In this document: piece by piece, positions 11,130 through 19,799 of the stretch
Position numbering within the stretch: position 1 is the first letter of the stretch
Layout of the letters: each line of letters begins with the position of its first letter
Origin: Microglena sp. YARC
Lineage: Eukaryota; Chlorophyta; Chlorophyceae; Chlamydomonadales; Chlamydomonadaceae
Assembly: GCA_022414725.1 (NCBI GenBank)
Contig: CM039462.1
Coordinates: 7,060,084-7,124,083 of the forward strand
Direction of reading: 5' to 3'
DNA length: 64,000 nt
Notes under the pieces: model-generated
What the model saw: the letters and a program-made list of their open reading frames with translations, nothing else
Told to the model about the DNA's origin: nothing
Database searches by the model: none
Program-made: the position numbers and the translations under genes

Positions 11130-11745
11130 TCCTACTACAAAAATCATTGACAAGTGGAAACTAAGTCCCTTTACACTGTCCACAGAGTTTGCTCCTTTTT
11201 CTTGTAAAACCAATGAGTTTTATGAAACGATACACTGTTTTAGTTGATAATCGTACATTAACCTGGGCGTTCCTGCCCCCGGCCGATTTTGACTGGTTGC
11301 GAAACATGGTATGGAGCGGATTGTGATTCCTTTGTGCTGATGTCTCAAGCTAGCGAGTCGTTCAGGAGGCTCTAAATCCTGATTAGAAATTTTAAAAAAT
11401 CGGCCGGGAGGCAGGAACGCCCATTCATTGTGAGTACTTTTGAAAAAAGCAACAACGCCTCTTGCGGTTGTGCATTGAGTTGACAATAAAAACGATTTTA
11501 ACAAATCCTTATTCGTCTCAAAAGGTTGCTTACAAATTCACGTCGTTTTTCGATTTACACCAAAGCGTTTCCCACCTCCACAGAGTAAAAACGACTGATG
11601 TTCGTAAACACAGAAGTTTTTAAACACAGTGTGTCACCCAAGTCAGCGACCATTCTTAACGCCAATTTCTAACGGCGATGTCGTACATTTATTTCCATCT
11701 GACATATGTTTCATTTTACTGTTCTGCCTACTGTAGAATGCGTCG
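11130..11745 (-). mobile_element. CAGTC-MITE, long form, interrupted by a GGGCG-MITE
   Basis: Apart from the insert at 11270-11425, it aligns with the uninterrupted copy at 49740-50090: AACTAAGTCCC, TTGATAATCGTACATT, GTGAGTACTTTTG, TTGCTTACAAATTCACG, ending near 11735 in the reverse complement of CAGTAGGCAGAACAGTAAAA. The terminus matches solo ends at 33188, 39205, 41351 and 63582. Confidence 0.75.
11270..11425 (+). mobile_element. GGGCG-MITE, complete, 156 bp
   Basis: Terminal inverted repeats of about 30 bp (left GGGCGTTCCTGCC, right GGCAGGAACGCCCATT) enclose a unique core containing GGTATGGAGCGGATTGTGAT. It is flanked on both sides by CATT (11266-11269 and 11426-11429). The empty site GTACATTGTGAG is preserved at 49850-49861, so CATT is a true 4-bp target duplication. 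Confidence 0.9.
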
Positions 11746-11754
11746 CTCTGTTCA

Positions 11755-13714
11755 TCATTGCGACGAGATATGGGTGCGTCCAATTTTGACTTTTCTACCA
11801 ATATTTTTTCCGTAGCATCCAATTCGTTGTACATCGCTTCCCACGCCTCCTGGTTGGTGTTCGAGAACGCGGGCGGTCCTTCGTCGTTCGACCCGGATGC
11901 ATGAGGCTGTGACGGAGTGGGCGAAGTACTCTGCGTGAAGGCTCTTCGCGAAGTCCTGCAGCGCACCGAACGCGGTGGGCGGATGATGCATTGCGTGTCT
12001 TCAGGGATGAAATACCCGCCTGGGACGCGATGTAGGTGGTGTACGCCTTGGGTAATGAGGCGTGCGCGCTCCCTGCTTTCGTACGGCGTCGAGCGCGGCG
12101 TTCCAGTGGGGCGAGAGGGGTGGCGGCGTGCGTGGCGAAGAAGGCTTGGGTGTCTGGGTCAGAGTCGGCGTTATCATGCCATATTTTTTTCGACCTGCGA
12201 GACGGCGGCTGCGCCCAAGAGCACGACGAGGTGAAGCACATGATCGATTTTGGTGCGTGGGCATGTTGTCGATCGCGCGCGGAACTCGATGCCGACGAGT
12301 TCCTTCCCCCACCGCCTCGCGTCAATAGGCGCGTTCCCGCGACACCCTTGACCTTAGGCGTCCCCTCTCCATGCACGAACCGGAGTTCCAGTGTGTCGCG
12401 GACGCGGAGCCAGAGGGGCACCCAACCCTTCTTCAGGGACATGTCTAAAGAGTCGCAGAGCCTGCTGCGGATGTCGGCCCCCGTCCCTGCCTCTGGACTC
12501 TTATGTTAATGGGATATTCCACGTGTAATTAGGGTAATAATACCCATTCCGCATGTGTGAGCCAATGCATGCTGTGAACGGGACCTTTTTTTGGCCATCG
12601 ATCCACACGAATAGCTTGGACATGTCGTCGCGTTGCATGCGTGCCCCGCGTCTTGCCAGCATGTCCGACTCGTTTTCGAACCACATGACCTGGAACCCGG
12701 TAATCGAATCAACGTCCGGCCCCTCGTGCGATGTACTTCACGGCTGTGGTGCCGTATCCGGCAAAGTTACTGGTGTCCGCGCGCATGCTGGCGCGGTTGT
12801 GCGTGTTCTTGTCGTCGCCAAGGGCGCGGGGGTCGCCCGAGAAAAGACTCATGAGCAATGGCTCAACCGTCTGCAGCAGATGGCCCAGGTACGCGTGCTG
12901 CAGTTGCAGCAGCTTGTACTCGCGCAAGGTCATGTCTACATTGCGATCGTGCGGGAGCGTCACCCAGACGTGGAAGCTGCCCTCGTATAAGGCGTCGCCC
13001 TGTGGGGTGATTCTGCCGCTCCACGGAAAATATCTGCGCGCCGGTGATTCCCTCCTCGTTCGCGCGTGCCAGGACCGCTGCTCGGCGTCGTGTAGCTGTC
13101 TCGCCACGCCGGCAACGGTCGCGTTTTTGTGCTTTGTGCTGCGAGTCTCCAGGAATGGGCCGTCCACGTCGTAAGTTTTGTTTATTTTTGATTGTTGTTG
13201 TTCTTGTTTTTGTTGTTGTTGTTGTCGTTGGGATTTCTTCGATACCTTGACTGCGCGGAGCGCGCACAGGCTGCGCAGTGTGTCCTCATCGGACAGCGGT
13301 GTGCTAGGTCGCTTTTCGTTCGGGATCACCGTGATCGAATACATGTCATCATTGCAGCATGTGACAAACAGTGTGTCCCCACGGTAAATGCTCGTCTGTA
13401 CGGTATCCTTGCCTTGCTTGCGCATGAAGGTTTGAATCGACAATGACCTGGACGCGTTAGACTTTGCTTTTTCGGAGTCCAAGAAAAGCCCGTCCAGTCC
13501 TGCGATGTGCTGCAGGTGCTCGCGGATCGCCTTTGTGTCCAGGTCGACGCCTGCGAGGTGCGCGCACGGCGGACACGCTCTCATCGTTTTTTATCGAAGA
13601 GTAATACGACCCGCCGTACTCGGGGAGGACCTTTGACGGAAGGAGCGTTTGCGCACGCGGGGAAGAAGATAGAGAGACGTTGAACTCGTGCTCAACACCG
13701 AGTCCCCACTGCAT
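11755..13714 (-). pseudogene. Amidoligase / glutamate-cysteine-ligase-like protein, frameshifted
   Basis: From the ATG at 13714 the minus strand reads MQWGLGVEHEF, the G-x-E-x-E signature that opens carboxylate-amine ligases (amidoligase/GCS superfamily). In the next frame (13584-12709) come GSFHVWVTLPHDRNVD, LLQTVEPLLMSLFSGDPRALG and SNFAGYGTT, an order typical of that superfamily's core. A third frame (12686-12501) reads FENESDMLARRGARM, and the C-terminal part (12440-11755) shifts again. A Q/K-rich linker sits at 13200-13150. At least four frame changes make it a pseudogene or a badly called gene. Members usually join an amino group to a carboxylate using ATP; the substrate here is unknown. 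The region has higher GC than its surroundings. Confidence 0.45.
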
Positions 13715-13729
13715 TATATTGTTATACAC

Positions 13730-13910
13730 TCGGACAAGGGAATTATGTTACGTAATAATCCTCCCAAAGTCCTCTTGTATGTGTTTATATTCTACACTTC
13801 GATCGACACTGCGTTCTGTAAAGAACCTGTCAGCTTGTAATCAATTTTGCCTCTCAAGAATTCCGGGGCGGATTGGGTACATTGTAAAGCAATTGTGGAT
13901 GTTGGACAGT
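13730..13910 (-). mobile_element. 3' end fragment of a Fanzor-type element
   Basis: ACACTCGGACAAGGGAATTA to AGAATTCCGGGGCGG matches 44820-45010, which forms the 3' flank and last codons of the Fanzor relic at 44880-45410, with internal deletions. The terminal codons for NIHNC are still visible around 13880. Confidence 0.6.
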
Positions 13911-13980
13911 TTTCTGCCGGTTATTGTAGGTTTCTGCAACTGAATCCATCTTCCTGCTCCAAGGGACATTCGAGACTACT

Positions 13981-15452
13981 TTACCGTTTTTCCGTCATTT
14001 TCAGATCAATCAACGAAGTGAGCCCGGAAATCGGTGATATGTCGCCCACGTCGGTGTTCGAAATGTCCAGGTGCACCAATGAAGTGAGTCCTCCAGTGGT
14101 GATATGTCGTCCACGTCGGTACCCTCCATGTTCAGGTGAACCAATGAAGTGAGGCCGGAAAGCGGTGATATGTCGGTCATGTGGAGGTGCGAAATGTCTA
14201 GGTTGAACCAAAGCAGTGAGGCCCGGAAAGCGGTGATATGTCGGTCATGTGGGAGGTGCGAAATGTCTAGGTGAACCAAAGCAGTGAGGCCGGACAGCGG
14301 TGATAAGTCTTCGATCCTGTCTTCGATGTTCGAATGTAGAGGTGAAGCAACGAAGTGAGTCCTGACAGCGGTGATATGTTGTCCACACGTGTGTACGACA
14401 TGTTAAGGTGCGTCAATAAAGTGAGTCCGGACAGAGGTGATATGGTGTCCACAAGCGTGTTATCCATATCCAGGTGAATCAACGAAGTGAGTCCGGACAG
14501 CGGTGATAGGTCGGCAACGTAGATGTGCGCCATGTTCAGGTGCGTCAACGAAGTGAGGGCGGATAGTGGTGATATGTCTTCCACTTCGTTGAACGACATA
14601 TCCAGGTGAAGCAACGAAGTGAGGCCGGACAGAGGTGATAGGTATTCGCTAGCGGAGGTGTACGACATATCCAAATGAACCAACGAGGTGAGGCCGGAAA
14701 GCGGTGATATGTATTCCACACGTGTGTAAGGGATGTTAAGGCGAATCAACGAAGTGAGGCCGGACAGTGGTGATATGTCAAACACGTAGGTGTGCTCCAT
14801 GTTCAGGTGCGTCAACGAAGTGAGTCCGGACAGAGGTGAGATGTCTTCCACTTCGTTGTACGACATGTACAGGTTAAGCAACGAAGTGAGGCCGGACAGA
14901 GGTGATAGGTCTTCGCCCGCTGAGGTGTACGACATATCCAGATAAACCAACGAAGTGAGTCCGGACAGCGGTGATATGTCAAACACGTCTGTGTGCGAAA
15001 TGTCTAGGTGAACCAACGCAGTGAGGCCCGGACAACGGCGATAGGTCTACCGCCGCTGAGGTGTACGACATATCCAGATAAACCAACGAAGTGAGTCCGG
15101 ACAGCGGTGATATGTCAAACACGTCTGTGTGCGAAATGTCTAGGTGAACCAACGCAGTGAGGCCGGACAACGGTGATAGGTCTTCGCCCTCTGAGGTGTA
15201 CGACATTTTTTTGTAGGGTACGACGTCTTTCCCACGATTGATACCTATTTTCAACTCTTCGAGCCTGCAAATGCGTGAGACATAGTCCAAACTTGTATAA
15301 TGTCTTAGGTGGATCCTTGTGACACACCGGGGTGCGACGCATCTCCACTGTTTGCTAACGAGAGCCACTTGTTGGAGGTGGCATTCGTTCGAAATCGCAT
15401 TGGATAGAATGATCTCCAATACATCTTCATTGATTTCGTCAAAGGAACTCAT
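13981..15452 (-). pseudogene. F-box/leucine-rich repeat protein, copy B (frameshifted)
   Basis: The N-terminus (15452 downward, MSSFDEINEDVLEIILSNA) is an F-box-like helix pair followed by a conserved LEELKI linker, then about twenty 23-residue repeats of the form DISPLSGLTSLVHLDMSYTxV. The frame holds from 15452 to 14979 and, shifted by one, from about 15016 to 14267, and shifts again to a stop at 13981. The first shift lies at the GGCCCGG near 15028, the others near 14220 and 14090, so a few indels would make it one protein of about 485 residues. The upstream 90 bp is duplicated from copy C. Likely role by family: F-box adaptor with an LRR binding surface; partners unknown. Confidence 0.75.
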
Positions 15453-15591
15453 TCGTTTGTGTTACTGAAGAATTAATGGTTGTTTACACATCATTCGATG
15501 ACGAGTGGACGAGAAGTCGCCGTGACAGTTGTTCCATGATCAAAAAAAATGGGTGTATTTGCCTTGTCACACGGACGCAGATTCATCGAAG

Positions 15592-16179
15592 ATGTTCAGT
15601 AGCAATTTTAATGTGCGGATTAATTACATGTGCAAGGAGATGTATGATAACTTGCGGGGCATCGAGGGATTCGCTACAGTGCGGTGCCCATGGAGGGTTA
15701 TTATTTCAGGAGCAATTCATGTGACGAATCAGACAGGTCAGTTGCTGGAAATCCATTTGTCACCTCTGAACAATCAACGCGTGCTTGCAAGGCGGAGAAT
15801 AGATGCAAACTTCAATGTATCTGTTGGAGATGCAGGAGTCAGTGGCGGAGATGAAGTGTCATATTATGAAGCAACTAACGCAGAAAAGGTGCACCGGTCT
15901 GCCCTTGGCCATGGGATGACCGCGCACCTAGAGTCTCATTCAACCAAGGCCTACTTGACAGTAATTACATACTTGCCTTCTTCAGGATCTCTACCACCTA
16001 CTACTGGCCACACATTCAATATTGTGGAGAATGCTCTGGTTTCTCGCAGGCGCGAGTATGTCTTTGAACTAAAGCACTACAATGTAGCGTTGGCCCATCA
16101 CAATAAGCAGGTGTATACAGTATACAGTCAACGGAATACTAAAATGAAACCGCTTCGTGTACGGCACGGTGTAACCTAA
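15592..16179 (+). CDS. Unrecognised 195-residue protein with transposon-encoded tail
   Basis: The ORF from ATG 15592 (MFSSNFNVRINYMCKEMYDN) is intact and looks like a real soluble, beta-rich protein. I recognise no family. An upstream ATG at 15529 in frame is possible but starts in low-quality context. The last 20 or so codons and the stop lie in a CAGTC-MITE inserted at TATACAGTATACAG, so the C-terminus VYSQRNTKMKPL is transposon-derived and the original end is lost. It is divergent from the LRR gene copy B and convergent with copy C. Confidence 0.45.
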   Translation: MFSSNFNVRINYMCKEMYDNLRGIEGFATVRCPWRVIISGAIHVTNQTGQLLEIHLSPLNNQRVLARRRIDANFNVSVGDAGVSGGDEVSYYEATNAEKVHRSALGHGMTAHLESHSTKAYLTVITYLPSSGSLPPTTGHTFNIVENALVSRRREYVFELKHYNVALAHHNKQVYTVYSQRNTKMKPLRVRHGVT

Positions 16180-16190
16180 TGTAATGTAAG
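16117..16190 (+). mobile_element. CAGTC-MITE, short end copy
   Basis: TACAGTCAACGGAATACTAA followed by AATGAAACCGCTTCGTGTAC and CGGTGTAACCTAATG. It supplies the stop codon of the gene at 15592. Confidence 0.8.
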
Positions 16191-17474
16191 GAGGTTCACG
16201 CCATCTTTCGTGCCACCGCATCCTCCTTGCGTGTAGACGCATAACGAAGTGAGGCCTGACAGCGGTGATATGTCGTCCACAAGTGTGTTCGAAATGTCGA
16301 GGTGAAGCAACGCAGTGAGTCCGGACAGTGGTGATATGTCGTACACGCGTGGGGACGACGACATGTTCAGGTGCACCAACGAAGCGAGGCCGGACAGGGG
16401 TGATAGGTCGGTCACGTAGGTGTAAGATATGTCCAGGTGAACCAACGAAGTGAGTCCGGACAGCTGTGATATGCCGTCCACCATGTTTGTGTACTCCATG
16501 TTCAGGTGAATCAATGAAGTGAGGCCGGACAGAGGTGATACGTTGCCCACGTCGTTGTACGATATGTTCAGGTGAACCAACGAAGTGAGGCAGGACAGTG
16601 GTGATAGGTCGTCCACACGTGTGGACGATATGTTCAGGTGAACCAATGAAGTGAGTCCGGACAGCGGTGATATATCGTCCACCATGTGGACGTAATCCAT
16701 GTTCAGGTGAATCAATGAAGTGAGGCCGGACAGAGGTGATACGTTGCCCACGTCGTTGTACGATATATCCAGGTGAACCAACGAAGTGAGTCCGGACAGT
16801 AGTGATATGTCCTCCACACGTGTGGACGACATGTTCAGGTGAACCAACTCAGTGAGACCGGACAGCTGTGATATGTCGTTTACCATGTGGGTGTACTCCA
16901 TGTTCAGGTGAATCAATGAAGTGAGGCCGGACAGCGGTGATATGTCGTCCACACGTGTGGACGATATGTTCAGGTGAACCAATGAAGTGAGGCCTGACAG
17001 CGGTGATACGTCGCCCACGCGTGTGTACGCCATGTCGAGGTGAAGCAACGCAGTGAGTCCGGACAGTGGTGATATGTCGTACACACGTGGGGACGACGAC
17101 ATGTTCAGGTGCACCAACGAAGCGATGCCGGACAGGGGTGATAGGTCGGCCACGTAGGTGTAAGATATGTCCAGGTGAACCAACGAAGTGAGTCCGGACA
17201 GAGGTGATATGTCGAGCACGTCTTCCGACCTTTTTTCATAGGATTCGTCTTTCCCCCGATTGATACAGATTTTCAACTCTTCGAGCCTGCAAATGCGTGA
17301 GATGTAGTCCAAACTTGTATAATGTCTTATTTGGATCCTTGTGACACACCGGAGTGCGACGCATCTCCACTGTTTGCTAACGAGAGCCACTTGTTTGAGG
17401 TGGCATTCGTTCGAAATCGCATTGGATAGAATGATCTCCAATACATCTTCATTGATTTCGTCAAAGGAACTCAT
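16176..17474 (-). CDS. F-box/leucine-rich repeat protein, copy C (intact)
   Basis: An uninterrupted 432-codon ORF from ATG 17474. Residues 1-45 (MSSFDEINEDVLEIILSNAI..VSKQWRCVA) form an F-box-like domain. Residues 45-75 contain LEELKICINRGK. From about 85 to 405 there are fourteen 23-residue LRRs, DISPLSGLTSLVHLNISSTRV, some with an insert (HMV). The last 20 residues (CVYTQGGCGGTKDG) leave the repeat pattern. F-box proteins bind SKP1 in cullin-RING ubiquitin ligases, and giant viruses often encode such adaptors; that this one does so is inference. Repeats within copies B and C are nearly identical at DNA level, which favours slippage and gene conversion. Confidence 0.85.
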   Translation of the reverse strand: MSSFDEINEDVLEIILSNAISNECHLKQVALVSKQWRCVALRCVTRIQIRHYTSLDYISRICRLEELKICINRGKDESYEKRSEDVLDISPLSGLTSLVHLDISYTYVADLSPLSGIASLVHLNMSSSPRVYDISPLSGLTALLHLDMAYTRVGDVSPLSGLTSLVHLNISSTRVDDISPLSGLTSLIHLNMEYTHMVNDISQLSGLTELVHLNMSSTRVEDISLLSGLTSLVHLDISYNDVGNVSPLSGLTSLIHLNMDYVHMVDDISPLSGLTSLVHLNISSTRVDDLSPLSCLTSLVHLNISYNDVGNVSPLSGLTSLIHLNMEYTNMVDGISQLSGLTSLVHLDISYTYVTDLSPLSGLASLVHLNMSSSPRVYDISPLSGLTALLHLDISNTLVDDISPLSGLTSLCVYTQGGCGGTKDGVNLLTLH

Positions 17475-17584
17475 GGAAAATTAAATTGATTCGTTTCTGT
17501 CACTGAAGAATGAATGGTTGTTTACACTTCATTCGATGACGAGTGGACGAGAAGTCGCCGTGACCCTTGAACCCAATTTGTTTA

Positions 17585-17719
17585 AGAACGTGCGCGCACC
17601 TCGCGTGCATGAATCAGACTCCCTCACAGCGTGAGGCGTACCTCGCCACCAAGCGAGCTACGCTCGACGAGCTTGCAATTGAGCTTCACTCCATGTCCCT
17701 CGTCTTCCAGACGCTTTAG
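17585..17719 (+). pseudogene. C-terminal fragment of the 45987 gene family
   Basis: A frame ending at the TAG at 17717-17719 reads AHLACMNQTPSQREAYLATK and RATLDELAIELHS, nearly identical to the C-terminus of the protein at 45987-46921 (AHLACMKQTPAKREAYLATK). Nothing upstream matches, so only the last 45 codons remain. It overlaps the degraded 3' end of the minus-strand gene at 17658-18571. Confidence 0.75.
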
Positions 17720-18571
17720 TTACACTCAGACCGGTGGTGGCTGAGGCAGCTGCGGGACGGAGAGGAGGACGCAGAGTTCCTTGCCGACCTCGTGCGAGGC
17801 GCCAGGTGTTAGAGTGCAGACACCGCACAATAAAGATTATGGATAGCGCTACCATGAGCCCGATTCCAACATATAGGATGTTTGAGTTGTTGTACAATTT
17901 CGAGCAACCCAGAACAACGAACGATATCATGTGTTCGAGAGAGGTCGTTGGGTCCGCGGACTTTCTCATGAGCTCACGGCTAAAGTGCGTCCAAGAGTTG
18001 TTCAGGTCGTGTGTGAACTTGATGCATGATTGAGGCGATGTGGGGTGAATGCAAAGGAAGTGCAGTTTCAGCAGGATACGTATTTCCCCGGGAGGGAATG
18101 ATAGTCATTGTTGTAATCGACCCCATTGAAGTCCAGAGTTGAGAGGACGCTCGTGTTTGACTCGATTGTTGTGTATGTTGTGGCGTTTTCGTTCAGTGCA
18201 AGGATGATGCGTATAAATACATTGCCACATTGAGGGACGTATTTGAACGGCGCATCGTAATGGCAGTCACTGAGGACGACATCACTGTTACGTCTCTTCA
18301 GCGGATCAACGCTCAAGTATACTTCGTCGCAATTCTTTTCCGGGACGATGCGGTAGCCTGGATAAGATTCCTGTATCTTGTCAATAATGACTGGCGCGTC
18401 CCGCAATGCTTTTATGGAGTTGCGCACATGCAAGGGTGCGTCAATGGTGTCAATCCAGAAATGGACAGACGTCACATTTTCATCGTTGTATCTTTTTGAC
18501 GTAAAATACGAGGTGACATTTTGGGCATGGTTTGCGTATGCGTACGTTGGCAGCTTGCCTTCAATCAACAT
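17658..18571 (-). pseudogene. Unrecognised conserved-looking membrane-tailed protein, one frameshift
   Basis: ATG 18571 opens a frame (MLIEGKLPTYAYANHAQ) containing CDEVYLSVDPLKRR, SDCHYDAPFKYVPQCGNVFI and LDFNGVDYNNDYHSLPG. It is cut short at the GGGG run near 18090. In the next frame the sequence continues as EIRILLKLHFLCIHP, CIKFTHDLNNSWTHFSRELM and a hydrophobic stretch ILYVGIGLMVALSIIFIV, i.e. a C-terminal membrane anchor. One indel therefore splits what was a protein of about 270 residues. The pattern reminds me of uncharacterised proteins of algae and their large viruses, but I cannot name a family. The 3' end is overrun by the fragment at 17585. Confidence 0.5.
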
Positions 18572-19116
18572 GTTTATTCATCGGATACATAAAACTTACG
18601 TATGTAGGAAGCTGAGTTCATGGACTTTCCCATACACCCATTATTATTCCCCACGCCCATTATTATTCGCCTCCACACCTCCCAAACTGGGCACAAAAGG
18701 ATGTTGCACCTTGTCAGCGTGTGAATACATACAATATTAAAGAAGAGTTACAATAATCGTTCAACATGAAGTCTTATATCTCGAGTACTGAATTATCTGA
18801 GCATGTCCGTAGTGTCGTGTGGAGACAGATGGACGATGATGAAGGAGTCTGCGAACGCCTCCGTGTTCATGTGTGCGAATGAATGTACGGACGATATAGC
18901 TGAGTTTCTGCTTGTGATTGTGCGGTTTCTTTGGATGACTCCATTACTCATGCAAAACACGGAATCACAAAAACACGCCAATTTATCAAAAGGCCTTGCC
19001 TGGGGCTGGGCATCAGAATCCCCAAAATACAAGGTTATTAAAAGTAGTGATATTTCAAAACTCCCACTTATTTTACAGCGTAAACATATATTATTCCTTG
19101 CAGGACGACAATCGTC
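18572..19116. other. Intergenic region with weak overlapping ORFs
   Basis: Overlapping ORFs on both strands at 18793-19170 show no motif. A short plus frame from ATG 18803 is possible but unsupported. AT-rich DNA precedes the HicB-like gene. Confidence 0.3.
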
Positions 19117-19530
19117 ATGATTACCGGATTTTTTGAGTATTGTGATGCGTACGAATTCTTTGGTGTTCACAACAAGTGCTCAAGGGACGGTTTCGAATTC
19201 CACGAGGTATGGGTGCCCGGATTGTCATCCGTCATTGGTGGTGGGGAGACATTAGATGAAGCGATTGCAGCAGCTGCAGTGATGCTGACGATCATTCTTA
19301 CGGGGATACAATCCCGTGGAGAGGTCATACCGGGACCGCTTAGCCACGAATCGGTAAAACAACGTGGTTTGATTGAGGAGAAAGTGCAGATGACCGGGTT
19401 CGATTCTAAGTTTTATGATGTAGTAACAGTAAAGTCTGTGCCACCGGGTTATGTGCCACAGTTGTCGGAGCAGGAACTGAAAATTCTTGAGGATGAGGCC
19501 AGAGAAATCTGGGATACTCTGTCGACTTAA
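19117..19530 (+). CDS. HicB-like domain protein (copy 1)
   Basis: A 137-codon intact ORF. Residues 10-75 read YEFFGVHNKC, FHEVWVPGLSSVIGGGETLDEAIAAA and RGEVIPGP. The pattern V.VPGL.....G.TL.EA...A...L......G..IP.P is that of HicB antitoxins, whose N-terminal half has a partial RNase H-like fold. The region after residue 90 is an acidic helix rich in E and L, with no C-terminal DNA-binding ribbon or helix-turn-helix that I can see. A paralog with the same unusual YEFxGxxNxC start lies at 53180-52797 (-). No HicA-type toxin ORF is visible nearby, so this looks like an orphan domain put to another use. Upstream is AT-rich; no clear promoter. Confidence 0.6.
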   Translation: MITGFFEYCDAYEFFGVHNKCSRDGFEFHEVWVPGLSSVIGGGETLDEAIAAAAVMLTIILTGIQSRGEVIPGPLSHESVKQRGLIEEKVQMTGFDSKFYDVVTVKSVPPGYVPQLSEQELKILEDEAREIWDTLST

Positions 19531-19587
19531 CGATAGACGCGTGATATTGGTGCTTTGAAGCTTATAATCAATAGGAGATGTTTTACA

Positions 19588-19742
19588 AAATAATGGGTGG
19601 ATTATTACTGGTTGGCCAACCTTGTCTGGAGCGGAATTGTGATTTCTCTAGGCTGATTTCTCAGGCTAGTGGATATTTCTACTCTAAATTCTGAGTACAC
19701 ATTTTAAAAATCAACCTGGAGGCAGAAATGTCCATTACATGT
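19588..19742 (+). mobile_element. Diverged GGGCG-MITE
   Basis: ATAATGGGTGGATTATTACTGG to GGAGGCAGAAATGTCCATTA keeps the core GTCTGGAGCGGAATTGTGAT of the intact elements but has many substitutions, so it is an old copy. Confidence 0.6.
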
Positions 19743-19799
19743 CAAATATGTCAAATAAAGTGGGACACATATATAAATACACGATCCTATACTCATTAA

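Noticed and set aside
12036..12509. Plus-strand ORFs over 11917-12509 and 12553-13174
   Set aside because: GC-rich shadows of the amidoligase-like gene, whose motifs are on the minus strand.
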